Of a DNA stretch of 64,000 bases, positions 11,983 to 21,782 are shown one piece after another (within the stretch, counting starts at the first letter, position 1; each line of letters opens with the position of its first letter). The notes under the pieces were generated by a model, which saw only the letters and a program-made list of their open reading frames with translations, was not told where the DNA came from and did no database searches. Both the position numbers and the translations under genes were made by a program. Source of the stretch: Celeribacter indicus (GTDB taxonomy: Bacteria > Pseudomonadota > Alphaproteobacteria > Rhodobacterales > Rhodobacteraceae); NCBI RefSeq assembly GCF_000819565.1, contig NZ_CP004393.1, positions 3,720,001 to 3,784,000 on the forward strand. The letters are read 5' to 3'.

Positions 11983-12753
11983 ATGCTTGAGATCGTCACA
12001 GTCCCCGCCCTGGAGGTTTTCGACAACTATTATTTCCTGATCCGCGACACGGACACCGGAAAGACGGCCGCCGTGGACTGCGGCGGCGCGGCTCCGGTGC
12101 TCGCGGCGCTGGAGGCGCGGGGCTGGGATCTCGACGAGATCTGGATCACGCATCACCACTGGGATCATGTCGGCGGCGTCGCGGGGTTGAAGGCGGAGAC
12201 CGCGGCACGGGTCAGGGGCACGCGCCACGCGGCGCCGAACATGCCGCCGCTCGACGAGGACCTGCCGCAGGAGGGCAGCTTCCGCTTCGGCGCGCATGAG
12301 GTGCAGGTGCTGCATGTGCCGGGGCATGCCAATGGCCATATCGCCTTCTACATCCCGTCCGCCGACGCGCTGTTCTCCGGCGACAGCCTGATGGCGCTCG
12401 GCTGCGGCCGGCTGATCGAGGGCACGGCGGAGGAAATGTGGACGAGCCTCACCCGGCTGCGGGCCCTGCCCCGCGAGACGATGGTCTATTCCGGCCATGA
12501 ATACACGCTCGGCAATGCACGTTTCGCCGCGACGATCGAACCCGGCAACGCCGCGCTCAAGGCCAGGATCGCCGAGGTCGAGAGCCTGCGCGCCGAGGGA
12601 AAACCGACCGTTCCCTCGTCCCTCGGCCTCGAATGCGACACGAATCCGTTCCTGCGCGCCGACACGGCCTCCGTGAAATCGGCCCTCGACATGGCCGATG
12701 CACCCGATGTCGCCGTCTTCGCGGAGATCCGGGCCCGGAAGGACCGGTTCTGA
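11983..12753 (+). CDS. gloB: Hydroxyacylglutathione hydrolase (glyoxalase II)
   Basis: A 256-residue metallo-beta-lactamase-fold enzyme that hydrolyses S-D-lactoylglutathione to D-lactate and glutathione, the second step of methylglyoxal detoxification in the cytosol. The metal-binding motif THHHWDH is at about residues 50-56, followed by [13 protein letters not shown], the bridging Asp in [14 protein letters not shown], and YSGHEYT; the C-terminal glyoxalase II domain ends ARKDRF. The ATG is preceded by ggag. Length matches the family. Confidence 0.96.
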   Translation: MLEIVTVPALEVFDNYYFLIRDTDTGKTAAVDCGGAAPVLAALEARGWDLDEIWITHHHWDHVGGVAGLKAETAARVRGTRHAAPNMPPLDEDLPQEGSFRFGAHEVQVLHVPGHANGHIAFYIPSADALFSGDSLMALGCGRLIEGTAEEMWTSLTRLRALPRETMVYSGHEYTLGNARFAATIEPGNAALKARIAEVESLRAEGKPTVPSSLGLECDTNPFLRADTASVKSALDMADAPDVAVFAEIRARKDRF

Positions 12754-13003
12754 CGCCGCGCCCGGCCCCTCTCCGTGCCCCTTGAAACACCGCCCGCGGA
12801 CCATACATGAACCCTACCCGAAGAGGGAACCACCCCTGTCAAACCGCACAAAACTTGGCGCCTCACGAAAATTTACCGGTGTCAGCCACTTTTTTCCTTG
12901 AAGCGCGCGGCTTTCAATCGAAGTTTAAGAGTATGAGGCCACGGTTGGGTGCGGGGCCATAGACGTCCCCTCCAGACCCCGAATGCGAAGGAGCACATAC
13001 GAA

Positions 13004-15334
13004 GTGCCGTCATTTTCGAACACCCTTGAGCAGGCCATCCATGCCGCTCTGGCGCTGGCCAACGCCCGGCGCCACGAACTCGCAACGCTGGAACACCTCC
13101 TTCTGGCCCTGGTCGACGAGCCCGACGCGGCGCGCGTGATGCAGGCGTGCAACGTCGATCTCGAGGACCTTCGGAAAACCCTTCTGGATTACATCGAGGA
13201 CGATCTCTCGACCCTCGTCACGGATGTGGAGGGGTCGGAGGCCGTGCCCACAGCCTCCTTCCAGCGCGTGATCCAGCGCGCGGCGATCCACGTCCAGTCC
13301 TCCGGCCGCACCGAGGTGACCGGCGCCAACGTGCTCGTCGCGATCTTCGCCGAACGCGAATCGAACGCCGCCTATTTCCTCCAGGAACAGGACATGACGC
13401 GCTATGACGCGGTGAATTTCATCGCCCATGGCGTCGCCAAGGATCCCGCCTTCGGTGAACAGCGCCCGATCACCGGCGCCGACCACGAGGAGGAGGCGCA
13501 GGCGCAACAGGCGCAGGCGCCGGGCGAGGACAAGGAATCCGCGCTCGCCAAATATTGCGTCGACCTCAACAAGAAGGCCAAGAAGGGCGATGTCGATCCG
13601 CTGATCGGCCGCGCCCACGAGGTCGAGCGCTGCATCCAGGTGCTCTGCCGCCGGCGCAAGAACAACCCGCTTCTCGTGGGCGATCCCGGCGTGGGCAAGA
13701 CCGCCATCGCCGAAGGCCTTGCCAAGAAGATCGTCGACGGTGAGACGCCCGAGGTGCTCGCCCATTCCACCATCTTCTCGCTCGACATGGGCGCGCTGCT
13801 CGCCGGCACGCGCTATCGCGGCGATTTCGAGGAGCGGCTGAAAGCCGTGGTGAAGGAGCTCGAGGAGCATCCCGACGCCATCCTCTTCATCGACGAGATC
13901 CACACCGTGATCGGCGCGGGTGCGACCTCCGGCGGGGCGATGGATGCTTCCAACCTGCTCAAGCCCGCGTTGCAGGGCGGCAAGCTGCGCTGCATGGGCT
14001 CCACCACCTACAAGGAGTTCCGCCAGCATTTCGAGAAGGACCGCGCGCTCAGCCGCCGGTTCCAGAAAATCGACGTGAACGAGCCGTCGGTGGATGACAC
14101 GGTGAAGATCCTCCAGGGCCTCAAGCCCTATTTCGAGGAGCATCACGACATCCGCTACACCAACGAGGCGATCAAGACGGCCGTGGAACTCTCCGCGCGC
14201 TACATCCATGACCGCAAGCTTCCCGACAAGGCGATCGACGTGATCGACGAGGCGGGCGCGGCCCAGCATCTCGTGGCCGAGAGCCGCCGTCGCAAGACGA
14301 TCTCTCCGAAGGAGATCGAGGCGGTCGTGGCGAAGATCGCGCGCATCCCGCCGAAGAACGTCTCCAAGGACGACGCGGAGGTGCTCAAGGATCTCGAAGC
14401 GACGCTCAAGCGGGTCGTGTTCGGTCAGGACAAGGCCATCGAGACGCTGTCCTCTGCGATCAAGCTCGCCCGCGCGGGTCTGCGCGAACCGCAGAAGCCG
14501 ATCGGCAACTACCTCTTCGCTGGCCCCACCGGCGTCGGCAAGACCGAAGTGGCCAACCAGCTCGCCTCGAGCCTCGGCGTGGAGCTTCTGCGCTTCGACA
14601 TGTCGGAATACATGGAGAAACACGCGGTCTCCCGGCTCATCGGTGCGCCTCCGGGCTATGTCGGCTTCGATCAGGGCGGTCTGCTGACCGACAGCGTGGA
14701 CCAGCATCCGCATTGCGTGCTGCTGCTCGACGAGATCGAAAAGGCACACCCGGATGTCTACAACATCCTGCTTCAGGTGATGGACAACGGCAAGCTCACC
14801 GATCACAACGGCCGGACCGTCGATTTCCGCAACGTGATCCTGATCATGACCTCGAACGCGGGGGCGACCGAACAGGCGAAAGAGGCCATCGGCTTCGGCC
14901 GTGACCGCCGCGAGGGCGAGGACACGGCGGCGATCGAGCGCACCTTCACGCCGGAATTCCGCAACCGCCTCGACGCGGTCGTGTCCTTCCAGCCGCTGCC
15001 GAAGGAGGTCATCCTCCAGGTGGTCGAGAAGTTCGTGCTGCAACTCGAGGCGCAGCTCATGGACCGCAACGTCTCCATCGAACTCACCCGCCCCGCTGCC
15101 GAATGGCTGGCCGAAAAGGGCTATGACGACAAGATGGGCGCGCGTCCGCTCGGCCGCGTGATCCAGGAGCACATCAAGAAGCCGCTCGCCGAGGAGCTTC
15201 TCTTCGGCAAGCTCGCGAAGGGTGGCGTCGTCAGGGTCGGCGTCAAGGACGGCGAAATCGACCTCAAGGTCGAGGAACCGGGTGCCCCCCGCCTCGGCCG
15301 GTCGAAGAAGCCGCCGCTTCTGACCGCCGACTGA
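13004..15334 (+). CDS. clpA: ATP-dependent Clp protease ATP-binding subunit ClpA
   Basis: A 776-residue AAA+ unfoldase that feeds substrates to ClpP. Order: double Clp N-domain (residues 1-145, for ClpS and substrate binding), a charged linker, AAA-1 with Walker A GDPGVGKT at 226-233, and AAA-2 with GPTGVGKT at 507-514. The ClpP-docking loop IGF is near residue 629, followed by [15 protein letters not shown] and the D2-small domain. The start is the GTG at 13004 ([17 protein letters not shown]), ten bases after aaggag; the in-frame ATG at 12983 lies ahead of that site. A strong terminator follows at 15368. No clpS or clpP is adjacent. Confidence 0.97.
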   Translation: MPSFSNTLEQAIHAALALANARRHELATLEHLLLALVDEPDAARVMQACNVDLEDLRKTLLDYIEDDLSTLVTDVEGSEAVPTASFQRVIQRAAIHVQSSGRTEVTGANVLVAIFAERESNAAYFLQEQDMTRYDAVNFIAHGVAKDPAFGEQRPITGADHEEEAQAQQAQAPGEDKESALAKYCVDLNKKAKKGDVDPLIGRAHEVERCIQVLCRRRKNNPLLVGDPGVGKTAIAEGLAKKIVDGETPEVLAHSTIFSLDMGALLAGTRYRGDFEERLKAVVKELEEHPDAILFIDEIHTVIGAGATSGGAMDASNLLKPALQGGKLRCMGSTTYKEFRQHFEKDRALSRRFQKIDVNEPSVDDTVKILQGLKPYFEEHHDIRYTNEAIKTAVELSARYIHDRKLPDKAIDVIDEAGAAQHLVAESRRRKTISPKEIEAVVAKIARIPPKNVSKDDAEVLKDLEATLKRVVFGQDKAIETLSSAIKLARAGLREPQKPIGNYLFAGPTGVGKTEVANQLASSLGVELLRFDMSEYMEKHAVSRLIGAPPGYVGFDQGGLLTDSVDQHPHCVLLLDEIEKAHPDVYNILLQVMDNGKLTDHNGRTVDFRNVILIMTSNAGATEQAKEAIGFGRDRREGEDTAAIERTFTPEFRNRLDAVVSFQPLPKEVILQVVEKFVLQLEAQLMDRNVSIELTRPAAEWLAEKGYDDKMGARPLGRVIQEHIKKPLAEELLFGKLAKGGVVRVGVKDGEIDLKVEEPGAPRLGRSKKPPLLTAD

Positions 15335-15367
15335 CCGGCCGGGACACACGGACAAACAGGATCGAAA

Positions 15368-15394
15368 GGCCCCGTCACCTTGACGGGGCCTTTT
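15368..15394 (+). terminator. Rho-independent terminator after clpA
   Basis: A perfect 10-bp stem, GGCCCCGTCA (15368-15377) with TGACGGGGCC (15381-15390), a 3-base loop, then TTTT. Confidence 0.93.
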
Positions 15395-15432
15395 CGCTGC
15401 GCGAGCCTGCGACCAATGACCGGAGGACCCCC

Positions 15433-16425
15433 ATGCGCCGCGCCAGCCTTCTGCCTCTCCTCGTCCTCGCCGCTCCGATCCTCGCCGCACCCGCCCTCGC
15501 CCGCGATCCGGTGCTGTCCCTGCCGCTCGACTGCACACCGGGCGAAAGCTGCTACATCCAGAATTACGTCGATACCGACCCCGGCCCCGGCGCGGCCGAT
15601 TTCACCTGCGGCCCGCTGTCCTATGACGGTCACAAGGGCACGGACTTCGCCCTGCCCGCGATGGGGGACGTCTGGACGGGCGTCGACGTCTTCGCCACCG
15701 CGCCCGGCACCGTGCGCGCCATCCGCGACGGGGAGGAGGACGTTTCCCAGGGGAACGGGGACGCGCCGGACGTCACGGGAAAGGAATGCGGCAACGGCGT
15801 GGTGATCGACCACGGCGGCGGCTGGACCAGCCAGTATTGCCACCTTCGGAAGGGGTCCGTCGCGGTCAGGACCGGCCAGCGCGTCGGCGCCGCGACGGTG
15901 CTGGGACAGGTCGGGCTATCGGGGGCGACGGAATTTCCCCATCTGCATTTCGTCCTGCGCCGGGACGGGGCGGTGATCGACCCGTTCAATCCGGGCGGCG
16001 TCGTCGCCTGCGGCGAAGGTCCGCCCCGCGGCGGCACGCTCTGGTCGCAGGAGATCTCCTATCGGCCGGGCGGGCTGCTCTCCGTCGGCATCGCCACGCG
16101 GATCCCCGCGTTCGATCAGGTCAAGGCAGGCACCGCGGCGGCCACCGCCCTTACCACTGCCGCACCGGCGCTCGTGGTCTACGGCTTCGCCTATGGCAGC
16201 CGGGCGGGCGACGTCCTGCGCCTCTCGCTCGCCGGTCCCGAGGGCGAGATCGTGAGCCGGGACGCCCCGCTCGACACGCCGCAGGCCCAGGTATTCCGGG
16301 CGGTCGGCAAGGCCAGCCCCGGCACCTGGCACCCCGGCGGCTATCGCGCCTCCGTCGCGCTGCTCCGCGACGGGCGCGTGATCGACAGGATGACCGCCGA
16401 TATGCTCGTGGACGACGCCCGGTAA
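15433..16425 (+). CDS. Exported M23-family metallopeptidase
   Basis: A 330-residue periplasmic protein, probably a peptidoglycan endopeptidase or a relative. A signal peptide covers about residues 1-23 (MRRASLLPLLVLAAP, cleavage after ALA). The LytM core has the zinc ligands H and D in YDGHKGTDFALP, then HGGGWTSQYCHL and FPHLHFVLRRDG with the HxH motif, so the active site looks complete. Paired cysteines (DCTPGESC, FTC, KEC, YC, VAC) suggest disulfides. The last 110 residues form a separate beta-rich domain of unknown role. Confidence 0.87.
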   Translation: MRRASLLPLLVLAAPILAAPALARDPVLSLPLDCTPGESCYIQNYVDTDPGPGAADFTCGPLSYDGHKGTDFALPAMGDVWTGVDVFATAPGTVRAIRDGEEDVSQGNGDAPDVTGKECGNGVVIDHGGGWTSQYCHLRKGSVAVRTGQRVGAATVLGQVGLSGATEFPHLHFVLRRDGAVIDPFNPGGVVACGEGPPRGGTLWSQEISYRPGGLLSVGIATRIPAFDQVKAGTAAATALTTAAPALVVYGFAYGSRAGDVLRLSLAGPEGEIVSRDAPLDTPQAQVFRAVGKASPGTWHPGGYRASVALLRDGRVIDRMTADMLVDDAR

Positions 16426-16441
16426 GCCGCCGTCCGGGTGC

Positions 16442-18064
16442 CTATTTCTCCGTGAGCTTCAGCTCGATCCGCCGGTTCTGCGCCAGCGCCGCCAGGCTGT
16501 CGCCACTCGCGATCGGCTGATATTCCCCGAACCCCGCCGCAACCAGCCGGTCCGCCGGGAAACCGAGATCCTCCGACATGTAGCGCACCACGGACAGCGC
16601 CCGTGCCTGCGACAATTCCCAGTTGTCGGCATATTCGCCAAGCCCCGACAGCGGCGTCTTGTCGGTGTGGCCGTCCACCCGGATGATCCAGTTGATCTCC
16701 GGCGGGATCTCCCTGGCGATCTCCGCCAGCGTGCCCGTGACCCGCGCGATCTGTGCACGGCCCTCGGCACCGAGATCGGCGGAGGCCGGTTCGAACAGCA
16801 CCTCTGAGGAGAACACGAAGCGGTCGCCGACGATCCGCACCCCCTCGCGGTCCCCGAGGATCGCGCGCAGCCGGCCGAAGAATTCGGACCGGTAATTCTC
16901 GAGCGATTTCGCCTCCTCCTCGAGCCTCCGGCGCTCCGCCGCCTCGAGCTCCGCCCGCCGCCGCTCCTCCGCCGCGACCTGCGCCAGCGCCGCGTTGAGC
17001 CGCGAGGTCAGCGTGTCGATCTGCACCTCCGCCTCGGCGTCGCGCGCCGCCCGGTCGTCGAGCGTGGACTGGAGCACGGAAAGCTGCCGGCGCAGTTCCG
17101 CGACCTGCTGGTTGAGCAGCGCGACGCGGCGCTCGCTTTCCGCCGAGCGTGCCTCCTCCTCCGACAGGGCCTCGCGTGCCTGGGCGAGCAGCGCCGCCTG
17201 CCGCTCCGCCGCGCTCATGTCGCCCTCGGCCTCCTGCTGGAGCCGGTCGCGCGCCGCCTCGGCGGCAGCCAGAAGCGTCAGCGTGTCCTCGGCCTCCTGC
17301 CGCGCTTCCTCGAGCGCGAGCGTCATTGCGGAAAGCTCCGTCTCCGAATTCGCGAGCCGGTCGCGCAGCGCCTGGAGCGCCGCCGCATCGGCGAGCCGGG
17401 CCTCCTCGCTCTCGGAGAGTTCCGTCTGCGCCTCCGACAGCGCCGTGTCGCGGGTCTCCGCCTCCGCGCGCAGGTCCGCGATCAGCGCCTCCAGCGCTTC
17501 GCGCCGGGCCGCGGCGAGACGGGCCTGTTCGGTGGCCGCGTCGATCTCCTCGCGCGCGCTTGCCAGCGCGAGCTGCATCGCCTCCTGTTCGGAAACGAGC
17601 CGCGCCTGCGCCGCCTCCAGGTCGTCGATCTGCGCGGCAAGCTCGGTGCCGCGCGCCAGCGCCTGATCGCGGGCGGCCAGAAGGCTTGCAACCTGCTCTT
17701 CGAACGACGCGATCCGCCCCGCCTGTTCGGCATTCTGCGCCTCGAGCCCGGCAATGGTCGCCGCCTGTTCCTCCGCCGTTTCCCGCGCCGCCGTCAGCGT
17801 CGCGCGCAGGTTGCCGATCTGGTCCTGGAGGGTCGCGCTTTTCTGCTGCTCGAGCCCGAGCGCATTCGCGAGGGCGGCGACCTCCGCGTTCAGCGCGTCG
17901 AGTTCATGCGCCTGTCCCGAAATCGTGTCGCGCAGCATCGACTGGACGACCATGAAGATGGTCAGGACGAACATCAGCACCAGCAGCAGCGCGGTCATCG
18001 CATCGACGAACCCCGGCCAGATCGAGCCGGACATGCGGTGTGAGGAACGGCGCAGAGCAGCCAT
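16442..18064 (-). CDS. MotB/OmpA-like peptidoglycan-binding protein with a long coiled coil
   Basis: A 540-residue protein in three parts. Residues 18-42 are one transmembrane helix with an Asp near its start (GFVDAMTALLLVLMF, D21), the position of the proton-binding Asp in MotB, ExbD and TolR. Residues 45-390 are an almost uninterrupted Ala/Glu/Arg/Gln-rich coiled coil. Residues 400-540 are an OmpA/MotB C-terminal domain with VDGHTDKTPLSG and QNRRIELKL for peptidoglycan binding. The start codon is three bases after the stop of the ExbB-like gene, so the pair should form one stator-like complex. Its partner machine is unknown. Confidence 0.85.
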   Translation of the reverse strand: MAALRRSSHRMSGSIWPGFVDAMTALLLVLMFVLTIFMVVQSMLRDTISGQAHELDALNAEVAALANALGLEQQKSATLQDQIGNLRATLTAARETAEEQAATIAGLEAQNAEQAGRIASFEEQVASLLAARDQALARGTELAAQIDDLEAAQARLVSEQEAMQLALASAREEIDAATEQARLAAARREALEALIADLRAEAETRDTALSEAQTELSESEEARLADAAALQALRDRLANSETELSAMTLALEEARQEAEDTLTLLAAAEAARDRLQQEAEGDMSAAERQAALLAQAREALSEEEARSAESERRVALLNQQVAELRRQLSVLQSTLDDRAARDAEAEVQIDTLTSRLNAALAQVAAEERRRAELEAAERRRLEEEAKSLENYRSEFFGRLRAILGDREGVRIVGDRFVFSSEVLFEPASADLGAEGRAQIARVTGTLAEIAREIPPEINWIIRVDGHTDKTPLSGLGEYADNWELSQARALSVVRYMSEDLGFPADRLVAAGFGEYQPIASGDSLAALAQNRRIELKLTEK

Positions 18065-18067
18065 GGC

Positions 18068-19234
18068 TCAGGCCTGTTCCCCGAGATCGCGCAGGGTCCG
18101 CGTGAGCATGGCGATCTCGGCGCGCAGCTCGGACACGCTTTCCTGACGGCCGGCCGACAGTTCCTCCAGAATGCGCAGGAGCTGCACGTCGATCGAGCGC
18201 AACCGCATCCGCGCCTCCGCATCGAGGGCGTCCTGATCCCGTTCCTCGCGCGCCGCGATCACGCCGACCAGCCGTTCCTGCCCCTCCGCGACCCGCACAA
18301 GCACCCTCGTCGTGTCGCTCTCGCCCTCGAGGCGTCCGATCATCCGGTCCATCGTGTCCGCCACCCGGCCGAGCCGCGCGTCGAGTGCGGCGCGCGAGGC
18401 GTCGGAGCGTGCGAAGATGTCATGCAGCATATCCATCTGCTGGCTCATGTGATCGAGGACCGCGACCGCACCCGACATCTCGCCGCCCTCGCCCTCCCCG
18501 GCAAAACCGATCCGCGTGATCGTCGAGAGCCAGTCCTCGAGCTCGCGGAAAAAGCGGTTCTGGCCGTGGGAGGCGAAGAGTTCGAGCATTCCGATCACCA
18601 GCGACCCCGCCAGCCCCAGAAGCGAGGAGGCGAAGGCGGTGCCCATGCCGCCAAGCTGGCTCTCGAGCCCGGTCATGAGCCGGGAGAAGATGTCCGCGGC
18701 GCTCTCGTCGCCGGTCGGCGCCAGGGCGCGGATCGTGTCCACCACCGCCGGGACCGTCGTCGCGAGCCCGTAGAACGTGCCGAGGAGGCCGAGGAAGATC
18801 AGAAGGTTGGCGATGTAGCGCGTGATGTCGCGCGCCTCGTCGATCCGGGTGGCCACGGAATCGAGGATCGACCGCGCCGAGGTCGCGGAGATCTGCGTGC
18901 GCCGGCTCCGACCGCGCAGGAGCGCGGCGAGCGGCGCCAGGAGCGAGGGCGCGTCCCTGTCCGGCTCGTCGGGGCGCTGTCCGGTGAAACGTTCGATCCA
19001 GTTGACCGAGGAAACGAGCGTCACCACCTGCCAGAAACAGGCGAGGATCCCGATCACGAAGACGACCGCGATGAAACCGTTGAGATAGAGATTGGCGAAG
19101 AACACCGGCATCACGCGCGGAAGCGCGATGTAGAAACCGAAGCTCACGAGCCCGAGCACGATCACCATGAGGGTGATCTGGCGCACGGGCTGGGAGAAAT
19201 AGTGGTACCGGGCCTCGCGATCGGGTTGGTCCAT
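18068..19234 (-). CDS. MotA/TolQ/ExbB-type proton channel protein
   Basis: A 388-residue inner-membrane protein. Four hydrophobic segments are visible: two near the N-terminus (ITLMVIVLGLVSFGFYIAL; LNGFIAVVFVIGILACFWQ) and the two conserved channel helices (YIANLLIFLGLLGTFYGLA; GMGTAFASSLLGLAGSLVIG). The C-terminal 150 residues are cytoplasmic and helical. The conserved helices are those of MotA/ExbB/TolQ proteins, which with a MotB/ExbD partner turn the proton gradient into mechanical work. The start at 19234 is preferred over 19258 because aggacaggg precedes it, but this is uncertain. First of the two-gene operon. Confidence 0.83.
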   Translation of the reverse strand: MDQPDREARYHYFSQPVRQITLMVIVLGLVSFGFYIALPRVMPVFFANLYLNGFIAVVFVIGILACFWQVVTLVSSVNWIERFTGQRPDEPDRDAPSLLAPLAALLRGRSRRTQISATSARSILDSVATRIDEARDITRYIANLLIFLGLLGTFYGLATTVPAVVDTIRALAPTGDESAADIFSRLMTGLESQLGGMGTAFASSLLGLAGSLVIGMLELFASHGQNRFFRELEDWLSTITRIGFAGEGEGGEMSGAVAVLDHMSQQMDMLHDIFARSDASRAALDARLGRVADTMDRMIGRLEGESDTTRVLVRVAEGQERLVGVIAAREERDQDALDAEARMRLRSIDVQLLRILEELSAGRQESVSELRAEIAMLTRTLRDLGEQA

Positions 19235-19319
19235 AGCGACCCTGTCCTGACCTTTCATTGACTGTCCCGGCCACGATAGGGGAGCGCAGCGCCGCTGCCA
19301 ACACGCGATTTCGTGCCTG

Positions 19320-19892
19320 TCACAGGCCGAGACGGGTCCGCACCCGTGCCGCCAGTTCGGTCAGTTCGGCATCCTCCATCCCGATCTCGGCAAGGTGGGA
19401 GGCGGTGTTGAAGAGATAGTCGGCATTCGGCCCGCGCCCGCCCGTCGCCGCGGCGATCACCTCGGCCTGCCGCTCGAGGCTGAGCGGGCCGGTATATTGC
19501 ACATGCGCGGGATCGACCACATAGGCGAGCGCCGGCACCACCCGCCCGTCGTCGAGCGCCAGGGGCACGCGGCGTTCGAGATAGGCCGAGGAGACGAGTT
19601 CGCGTTCACGCAGCTCGGCCAGCGTGGCCGCGGCCCTCTCCGGCCCGACGCGAAAGGCGATGCCGCGGCAGCGTCCGCCCTCGGCGGCGTCGAGCGCGAG
19701 CACCAGCCCCGGCAGGTCGGGCGTGCCGCGATGATGGATCGACCACATGCAGAAGGAGCGCGCGAAGCCCGACAGGGTCGCCGGCACCCGCTCGACCGGT
19801 TCGAAGCCCGGATTCCAGATGAGGGAGCCATAGCCGAAAACCCAGAAGCCCCTTGCCATGTCGCCGCGCGCGTCCTCGTGATCCTCCGCCAT
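19320..19892 (-). CDS. ChaC-like gamma-glutamylcyclotransferase
   Basis: A 190-residue cytosolic protein of the ChaC family, which cleaves glutathione (gamma-glutamyl peptides) to 5-oxoproline and the remaining peptide. The family signature FGYGSLIWNPGF is at the N-terminus, followed by RSFCMWSIHHRGTP, and a RERELVSSAYLERRVPL segment that supplies the catalytic Glu region. Length fits the family. The ATG at 19892 sits five bases after gaggac. It diverges from the DUF2125 gene. Confidence 0.9.
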   Translation of the reverse strand: MAEDHEDARGDMARGFWVFGYGSLIWNPGFEPVERVPATLSGFARSFCMWSIHHRGTPDLPGLVLALDAAEGGRCRGIAFRVGPERAAATLAELRERELVSSAYLERRVPLALDDGRVVPALAYVVDPAHVQYTGPLSLERQAEVIAAATGGRGPNADYLFNTASHLAEIGMEDAELTELAARVRTRLGL

Positions 19893-19962
19893 GCGATGTC
19901 CTCTTTTCTCGTCGCCTGCCCCCCGTTAAACACGGCGTGACGCGGAATGAAAAGGACCTCCC

Positions 19963-20964
19963 ATGCGCAGATTCCTCTGGCTCATCCCGATCGCCGCGAT
20001 CCTTTACGCCGGCTATTGGGTGATCGGCGCCCGCGGGACCGAGAAGGCGATCGAATCCTGGATCGCCGCCCGCGCCGCCGAGGGCTGGCAGGCCGAATAT
20101 TCGGACGTGAAGACCCGCGGTTTCCCGACCCGCTTCGACACGGTCATCCGCGAGCCGCAGCTTGCCGATCCGCGCAGCGGCGTCGCCTTTTCCACGCCGC
20201 GGATCGAGATCCTGAGCCAGAGCACCCGGCCCACCCGCTTTACCGCGCGCGCGGCGGACGAGGCCCGGTTCGCCACGCCCTACCAGCGCATCGACGTCAC
20301 GCAGACGCGCGCCGAGGCCGAGCTCTTCGTCGCGGCCGGCCCGAGCCTGACGCTCGACCATTCCTCGGCTACGCTCGAGGATCTCGCGGTGACCTCCTCG
20401 CTCGGCTGGGGCGTGACGCTCGACACCGGACGGTTCGTGACGCAGCGCGATGCCGCCGATCCCCTCACCCATCGCATCACCCTCACCGCGCATGGCCTCG
20501 AGCCCGCGGAGGGGATGATGGACAGCCTCGATCCCGAGGGGCGGCTGACCGACCGTTTCGATACGTTCGAACTCGACATGCGCACGCGGTTCGATGCGCC
20601 ATGGGATATCCACGCGCTCGAGGGACCGCGGCCACAGCCGACGCATGTCGACCTCACCGGGCTCGCCGCGCAATGGGGACCGCTGAAACTGCGCCTGACC
20701 GGCGCCTTCGACGTCGACCCGCGCGGCTATCCCGAGGGCACGGTCGCGGTGAAGGCGGAGAACTGGCGCGAGATGATCGAGATCGCCACCGCCATGGGCG
20801 CGATCCCCGAGCAGATGGAAAAGATCGCCCTGCGCGCCGGCGGCATGCTCGCCGGCATGTCGGGGCGCAAGGACACGATCGACGCGGAGCTGACCCTCAG
20901 GGACGGGATGATCACGCTGGGATTCATCCCGATCGGACCGGCGCCGCGCCTCACGATCCGTTAG
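19963..20964 (+). CDS. DUF2125 domain protein, probably exported
   Basis: A 333-residue conserved alphaproteobacterial protein with an N-terminal hydrophobic segment (FLWLIPIAAILYAGYWVIG, signal or anchor). The body is beta-rich, with the family start GTEKAIESWIAARAAEGWQA and SDVKTRGFPTRFD, ending PIGPAPRLTIR. Function unknown; the fold looks like a periplasmic beta-sheet protein. The ATG follows aaaggacc. Its stop overlaps the convergent extensin-like gene by four bases. Confidence 0.85.
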   Translation: MRRFLWLIPIAAILYAGYWVIGARGTEKAIESWIAARAAEGWQAEYSDVKTRGFPTRFDTVIREPQLADPRSGVAFSTPRIEILSQSTRPTRFTARAADEARFATPYQRIDVTQTRAEAELFVAAGPSLTLDHSSATLEDLAVTSSLGWGVTLDTGRFVTQRDAADPLTHRITLTAHGLEPAEGMMDSLDPEGRLTDRFDTFELDMRTRFDAPWDIHALEGPRPQPTHVDLTGLAAQWGPLKLRLTGAFDVDPRGYPEGTVAVKAENWREMIEIATAMGAIPEQMEKIALRAGGMLAGMSGRKDTIDAELTLRDGMITLGFIPIGPAPRLTIR

Positions 20965-21782
20965 CGGCAATAGCTGCCGGAGCGATAGCGCGCCGTGTCG
21001 AAATGCAGGTGATCATGGTGGTAGCCGTCGGACTCCGGGCCGAGCACCGTGCCGAAGGGGCCGCAGGCCGCCTTGTGCATCGCGCGCAGCATCCGGCCTT
21101 CCCGGCCGCGTCCCCAGTCCTCGAGCAGCGAGATCTGCCCGCCATCCGCGAGGCCGATGGCTGCAACATCCACCGCACGGCCGCGCCCGTGTTCGGAAAT
21201 CTTCGCGCCGGACTGGTTGTTGCGTGGACGGCAGACATAGCTCGCCGCGATGGTGAGGGTCGAGATGCCGCCGCCGTACCGTCCCACCGCTGGTTTCGCC
21301 CCGGTCTCGAGCCAGGTGTAGAGCGCCCGCGCGGTCGGGCAGTCGATGGTGGCGGGGGTCGAGAACTGCACGCCGCCCATCTCCGTCACCTCGACCGGCG
21401 CCTCCACGCCGCAGCCCTTGACCCGCCCCGGAATGGCGCTGAGCGCGCGGCCGCGGATCGCGGCCACGCCGCAGACGGAGCCGGCGACGCCGCGGCTCAC
21501 GCGGGTTGCGGCGATCACCGCCTGCGCGCGTTCGGCGAGCCCGTCGGGGCGCGGTTCGGGCCGGGGAGAGCGGGCGACGGGCGGCGCGGAGGCGGCGGCC
21601 TCCGGCCGGACCGGACCGACCGAGGCCTGGGGAGAGACCCCGCCGAGATCGTCGACCGAGTAATTCGCACCGGCACCGGGACGCGGCTCGGGGATCGGCG
21701 AACTCTCGACCTGGGCACCTGCCCCGGCGGCCGAACACAACACCCCCGCCAGCGCGAGGACTATCGCCGCGCCGCGCGTCAT
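20961..21782 (-). CDS. Extensin-like C-terminal domain protein, exported
   Basis: A 273-residue protein: signal peptide at residues 1-25 ([20 protein letters not shown]), a proline-rich low-complexity linker of about 70 residues, then the extensin-like C domain. That domain carries four cysteines and the conserved SEHGRGRAVDVAAI and DGYHHDHLHFD segments, which resemble the zinc site of D-Ala-D-Ala peptidases, so a cell-wall role is plausible. The ATG at 21782 overlaps the tyrC stop (ATGA). A frame running further upstream lies inside tyrC and is not real. Confidence 0.88.
   Translation of the reverse strand: MTRGAAIVLALAGVLCSAAGAGAQVESSPIPEPRPGAGANYSVDDLGGVSPQASVGPVRPEAAASAPPVARSPRPEPRPDGLAERAQAVIAATRVSRGVAGSVCGVAAIRGRALSAIPGRVKGCGVEAPVEVTEMGGVQFSTPATIDCPTARALYTWLETGAKPAVGRYGGGISTLTIAASYVCRPRNNQSGAKISEHGRGRAVDVAAIGLADGGQISLLEDWGRGREGRMLRAMHKAACGPFGTVLGPESDGYHHDHLHFDTARYRSGSYCR

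Noticed and set aside
12897..12930. Heat-shock (sigma-32) promoter before clpA
   Set aside because: CTTGAAG is present, but no acceptable -10 follows at the proper distance.
13010..15538. An 842-codon minus-strand frame opposite clpA
   Set aside because: Antisense shadow of clpA, whose AAA+ motifs are complete.
16442..19234. Zorya-type phage defence (ZorA/ZorB)
   Set aside because: The pair has MotA/MotB-like parts, but the long coiled coil is in the B partner rather than the A partner and there is no ZorC, ZorD or ZorE; the neighbours are ordinary housekeeping genes.
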